DNA of 64,000 bases from Delphinus delphis (lineage: Eukaryota; Chordata; Mammalia; Artiodactyla; Delphinidae). Position 1 is the first letter of the stretch; the number at the start of each line of letters is the position of its first letter. The position numbers and the translations under genes were made by a program. The notes below the pieces were generated by a model that saw only the letters and a program-made list of their open reading frames with translations, ran no database searches and had not been told where the DNA came from. This document shows positions 59,431-64,000 of this stretch, piece by piece. The stretch spans positions 106,123,893 through 106,187,892 of the forward strand of contig NC_082688.1 of assembly GCF_949987515.2 (NCBI RefSeq), given 5' to 3'.

Positions 59431-59713
59431 CTCTCTGGCACAGCTTACCAAGAGAAGATAAGAATTGTTCTCAAGCTGGAATTCTTTGTTTCTGGTACAT
59501 ATGGTGGCAGAGCAGCCCTGTGGCCAGTCAAGACATAGCAAGTTAGGCAGAGGATCAGTCAATGTCTAAGGCTTTTAAGGAAGGATATTTCACACTGAAA
59601 CTGTTAAATATACTCCTCTTTTAATGAAATGTCAGTTCTCATTAATTCCTTTGTTTACCCAACAATATTACTGTAAGAGTAGCAACCATATTGCCTGCAC
59701 TGTCAGCACAGAG

Positions 59714-59761
59714 AATGATGGCCTGGCCCCGTGGCCTGGAGGGACCCACATTTTGATGACC
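59714..59761 (+). repeat. Copy 2 of the 48-bp local duplication
   Basis: It begins aatgatggcctggccccg, 968 bp downstream of copy 1 and in the same orientation. Confidence 0.95.
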
Positions 59762-61190
59762 TGTGAATGCCTCTCCCTTGTCCTGAACCCTTTTTCTCTT
59801 CACCTGCCATCTCCAGTCCACGTTATGTACCTGGAATACCAGGGGAATGTCCTTGTTTGTCATGGTCAACAGCAAGGACGGAAACATATTAAAAATGCTT
59901 TAAGACTCACAAGGTCTTGTAGGTCAGCCTGTGGATTGGTGCATGGATCTGTTCTCCTGCCAAATGTGCCAGGGTTGCCGCGGAGACAAAAAAGCAGCTG
60001 TATTTTGTCCTGAGACTTGCTATCACATGCTCATGGGCACACGCGCCGGCTAGTCATTAGAACATGTGTCTTAAGTATGATCCAAGTCTCCTCTCCATGA
60101 TTCTACTCCTTTCCTGACTTTGATCCTTCCTACAAATGAAGATTTCTTTTTCACCATCCTGTGTTGTATCAATCTGGGCGTATCATAGTCCCCTGGGGAC
60201 GCTGCCAAGCCACGCTCGCCCACTGTCCCCCCTCTGCAACCCTGGTTATGAAACAGAGCTCTCTGTGAGGTGATTGATTAAACTGAATTCATTGGTTTTT
60301 TTAGGGTGTATTATTTGGGGACAAGATCAGGATGGAGATAAATACCAGAAGGTACTTGAACGTCAGAAAGGAGGTCGTTTGCCATCTCAGCCTTTAGAGG
60401 TGGTGCAGATTTAAGACTGGGGAAGCCCATCTATTACGGGAGAAGTCCTCTTCTGTGGCTCTTCTTCATGCTGGACACGGAAAGAGTGTCACCAGCTCCC
60501 ACACCTCATCTGGCCCCACCTTGTTCCCCAATTTCCCGACCCCTCCCATGATGTGTATTCGAGATTGACACAGGCCTTCCCCAGATGGTCCCTACACTTT
60601 GGGAATGGCACAGCTGTTTGTCAGGTTCTCTGCTTTTGCCTGGGTGAAAGTACACGGCAGCAGAAAGCCATATTCCTACCAGTTGGGAAGGGAGAAGAGG
60701 CCAGTCCCCCGGCCAACATAGAGCTTGGACTCCTTCGCGTGGCAGGTGAGGCCGTACACGGTTCGCCAGACTCCTTGTCCGCTGCCAGCCCCCTTTCACT
60801 GTACCGTGAGCCTCTTTGCTTTGATACCTCTGGCCTCTGCCCACAGGGTCTCCTCTGGAGGGCGCTGCGAGCTACTCTCACGCAGGCTGTGGAGCCCACC
60901 ACCTCTCACCTCCAGCGCTGCTCCGGGCCTTCTCACCGGGTGTCGCTGGCCCTGCTAGGCCGTGGCTGCCATCTGAGTCAGAGGGGTCCAATTAAGAGTT
61001 AAGAAATAGACTATTACAGTCACAGGCCTCGTTGAGCCGGAAGTGTTTAGAGTAATTTTCCAAATGAACTCCATGGAGATTATTTTCACCATGCTTGCAA
61101 ATCAGATAAACAGATTCCTCATGCATCTGTGGTGCTTTGTAGTTACAAGATGGCTGTACCTATGCCACTTTAGTTTATTTTGCTCCCTGC
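59762..61190. other. Single-copy-looking intron
   Basis: Open frames to 149 codons at 60553-61002 (+) overlap open frames on the other strand and show no domain. No gene is called. Confidence 0.4.
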
Positions 61191-61194
61191 AAGA

Positions 61195-61305
61195 ATGTTA
61201 TGAGGTAAGTAGGGCAAATGCCTTTTTCCCTATTTCTAGATAACTAAACTGAATCTCAGAGACTCTGACTTAAACACAGCCACTCTGTTCCAGGTGACGT
61301 GGATC
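61195..61305 (-). repeat. MIR-like relic
   Basis: 'tccctatttctagataacta' and 'aactgaatctcagagactct' match part of antisense MIR. Confidence 0.55.
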
Positions 61306-62389
61306 ACTCCCACCTGGATCTCTCTGGATGGGAACAAAGGGAGGAAGCCTACAGTTAGACAAAGCGAAGATAGGAACAACCGTAGTGAATACAACTTGAG
61401 TGGTGGGAATCAGACTACAGGCCCTACAGGGGTTGGCAAGCAAAGGTTGGTATAGTCAGGGAATAATAATTAAAATTTTTGTGGGCTTAAAAGTTGAGGT
61501 AGAAATCTAAAACTGGCTTAGAAACTCCAATAAAGTTAAAAATAGGATTTCCTATAAAGTTTTAACTCTGTTGCAAGCCCTGTGCTGAGTGAGTGTTTAC
61601 AAACACGATCTTATTTCGTCCCCCATCCAGCCCATGAGACTGTTCCTATTGTTGAGGTGCAGGGGCAGGACAGACACGGTTTATGGAACTCTGGGGACAT
61701 CAGGAGAGCGGGCAGGTGGCGGGGGACTGTGGGGGTCAAGTGGGAAGCGGTGAGGATGGGCCAAATTCAGATGGGACCTCAGAGCCAGCCGAGGCACTTG
61801 GACGTGATGGGGTGGGCCGTGCAGCCTCTGGAGGGTTTTGAGCAGGTGCAGGACCCGAGAAGGGGGTGGATGTAAAGACCACTGAAGCGAAGCCTTGGCT
61901 GTGGGGTCCGTGTTGTGACCACTGGCTTCCAGAATCCAAGAGAAGTCCGTGGACCCGGCCTGAAGGCAGGGGCATGAGTCACCACCACGCTAGCATCCTG
62001 AGAGGGGGCGGGGCTTGCCCTCTTCCGGCCACTGCACGGCCGTTCCTGGCTTATACGCAAACTCAGGGACACCCATGGAGACGTTTCCCCCTGCCATCAG
62101 GCTGATTGATGGAGGAATCAAGTTCCTTCTGTTCGGTGCGGTGAGCTGATGGTCTTTTGTTCTCCAGGCCAAATTCCTAGGATCCTTTTGGTCCCAGAAC
62201 GCTTCGCCTGTGGAGTTTATAATAAGAAAGTACAGAAGTGAACTCACAGAATATAATCTGGGGATTATGGATAGAGATAGTATCGGGGAAAATGGTGATT
62301 CTCCGAAATCCCGGGCCTTGTGCTATGGGATCCGTTGGCTGCCTCGATGGGAGCGGGCAGACCCTGCATGGCCCTATGCTGTGTTAGAG
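61306..62389. other. Single-copy-looking intron
   Basis: GC-richer from 61620 to 62110. No gene or named repeat. Confidence 0.45.
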
Positions 62390-62610
62390 ATGAGAGTAAC
62401 CATTAATTACGCAAATCCTGTGTGCCAGGCCCCAGGCTGGGTGCCTTACAGGTGTGTCTCACAGAACTCTGTGAGGAAGGTGTTGTGAGTCCAGTTTACA
62501 GATCAGTAAATTAAGTCTCAGAAATCTTGTGTAACCTGCCAAGGCCTTACAGCTAGTAAATGACAAGTACAATTACAGCGTAGGTCTCTCTGTGTCCTTC
62601 CCACTGTACG
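62390..62610 (-). repeat. MIR SINE, nearly full
   Basis: 'cctgtgtgccaggccccagg', 'ccagtttacagatcagtaaa', 'aacctgccaaggccttacag' and 'ctagtaaatgacaagtacaa' follow antisense MIR. Confidence 0.85.
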
Positions 62611-62733
62611 CTGGAGGAAAACACTCACGCAGATGCAGCTGGCTGGACCATGGGTCTTTGCTTTGAAACGTTCTGAGAGCTTAACCATTTAGTTTCCATT
62701 TGCCCCTCAATTTTGCCTTTGCAATCTCTTGTA

Positions 62734-62738
<5 letters not shown>

Positions 62739-62766
<28 letters not shown>

Positions 62767-62955
62767 GTACGCGGGCCTCTCACTGTCGTGGCCTCTCCCG
62801 TTGCGGAGCACAGGCTCTGGACGCGCAGGCTCAGTGCCCATGGCTCACGGGCCCAGCCACTCCGCGGCATGCGGGATCCTCCCGGACCGGGGCATGAACC
62901 CACGTCCCCTGCATCGGCAGGCGGACTCTCAACCACTGCACCACCAGGGAAGCCC
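62739..62955 (-). mobile_element. CHR-2-type SINE with 14-bp target duplication
   Basis: Poly(T) start, full antisense body, closing ccaccagggaagccc. Exact direct repeat tctcttgtacattt at 62725-62738 and 62956-62969. Confidence 0.97.
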
Positions 62956-62969
62956 TCTCTTGTACATTT

Positions 62970-64000
62970 GAAGAGATAAGAGACGTTTGCATGTGGCTTG
63001 TACGGACATATATTTGCTCCTTCTCTTCCTGCTTTTTCCTCTCTTTCTGGCATCTTCCCTCCCTACCCCCCCATCCCCAATACATGTAGAAGAAGTAAGG
63101 CCAGCATCAGCTCTGTTGCAACATGACTCATCGTTAGGCTTAGCCTGACCAGGAGTTATTGGCACCACAGATGGACGCCCGGGGTGGATCTTCAGCCCTT
63201 GAGGTAGATGAACGAGTCACAGGCGGGGCACTAGCACAGATGCGTTTGCAGAGCTGAATTCACATGATTATGCTTCTGTCTTAATGCAGCAGTGGGATGA
63301 TGTTCTGTGGAGCTGGTGGTTCTATGGGTACGTCAGTAGCAACAGGCAGTGTTTGAAGGTGCAGGGACCGAGAGGGCAGGCGCAGGACCTCGACAGCCGA
63401 GCGCCAGCGGGAGTCAAGGATTAACGGGAGATGGGTTAAACCCGGGCTTTGGGTTTTCCAGAATGGCAACCTAATGGTAAAGAAGGCGCCAAGCCCGCGT
63501 CTGTCTCTTTGCCTGCAGAAGGCCACATCACTAATGGGAACAGGGCACCCACACGGGTATATCCTGTGGGGACCTGCCACCCTGCGGAGACCAATATCGA
63601 TCTGGGGGGGCGGGGCAAAGCCAAGTTGAAGGACTTGGTACCAACGCCGGGTCATAGTCATCCCTGTTCTTGTAACTGTGGTTGGCCAGATTCGGCCACT
63701 CTGCAGGAGGGAATCTCCCCTCCCTTCTTTGCCCTGGAATGGAATTATCAGGTCAGTAGAATCAGCATTATGTTGGAGAGTTGCTGTGTGGCTTTTCAGA
63801 TGGGGTGGCTTCCTACCTAATAATGGTGCCCCCTCCCCCCATCAGATGAAGGGCTTTCTTCTGAAGGGCCCTGGAAAGAGTGTGTCCTCCTGGAACCTGA
63901 CTTGATTTTGTTCAGCTTTCCATGAATGACTTTTCTTTCTGGATTGCAGACTTATATTTCTGATGGTCTAAGCAGCTCATTGTTACTTCGTGGACAGATC
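62970..64000. other. Single-copy-looking intron
   Basis: No exon, RNA gene or repeat recognised. Open frames near 63.3-63.8 kb on both strands have no family signature. Confidence 0.4.

Larger units (their letters stand above)
10141..64000 (+). other. MSRA: MSRA downstream intron (5' part, at least 53.8 kb)
   Basis: This is intron by position between the exon at 10034-10140 and the last coding exon, which should encode the HGFGPITTDIR-type segment and the resolving cysteines and is not visible here. The content is interspersed repeats plus unique sequence. Confidence 0.82.

Noticed and set aside
60553..61002. 149-codon open frame on the plus strand
   Set aside because: Open frames overlap it on the opposite strand, the composition is low-information, and no family motif is present.
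10141..64000. Terminal MSRA coding exon
   Set aside because: I looked for the HGFGPITTDIR/YCGLGG-type segment in all frames to the window end and did not find it, so the last exon must lie beyond 64000.

Overview
The window is vertebrate nuclear DNA, almost certainly from a cetacean. Five near-identical tRNA-derived SINEs of the CHR-2 (cetacean-hippo-ruminant) type and one older CHR-1-like copy lie among many LINE-1 fragments. Ancient mammalian repeats (MIR, L2, MaLR/MLT1 LTRs, hAT/MER5A, HAL1) are also present. I see no BovB LINE and no Bov-tA or Bov-A2 SINE, which would be expected in a ruminant window of this size. The species call is an inference from repeat content only.

I can support one coding piece: a 107-bp exon at 10034-10140 on the + strand. 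It is the penultimate coding exon of MSRA (methionine sulfoxide reductase A), recognised by its GNDHG...QYRSAIY signature and clean splice sites. Everything left of it (1-10033) is the end of the upstream intron. Everything right of it (10141-64000) is intron leading to the last coding exon, which is not in the window. MSRA is known for very large introns, so one exon in 64 kb is expected.

Layout. 1-4400: HAL1 and L1 fragments. 4400-10033: mostly unique intron with MIR and L2 relics. 10034-10140: MSRA exon. 10387-12700: an MLT1 LTR split by an L1 tail, a second LTR, then two L1 tails inserted successively at one target. 12700-24400: mainly unique intron with MLT1 copies, a CT-expanded MLT1 and a GC-rich island near 22.4-23.2 kb. 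24400-34880: CHR SINEs, MIR, MER5A, a hAT element, L2 and a compound microsatellite. 34885-37231: the longest L1 fragment, with reverse-transcriptase and C-terminal ORF2 sequence, dead. 37500-49300: L2, MLT1, hAT and three antisense L1 blocks, one carrying a (GT)25 array. 49300-64000: mostly unique intron with two more CHR SINEs and scattered MIR and L2.

There is no operon, RNA gene, CRISPR array or bacterial-type system. The points most worth checking are sequence-architecture oddities: repeated use of one L1 target site, a perfect 16-bp-arm hairpin, short diverged local duplications, a G-quadruplex/CCAAT/TATA cluster, and two candidate conserved noncoding stretches. All family names come from recognition by eye, and repeat boundaries are approximate unless target-site duplications are given.
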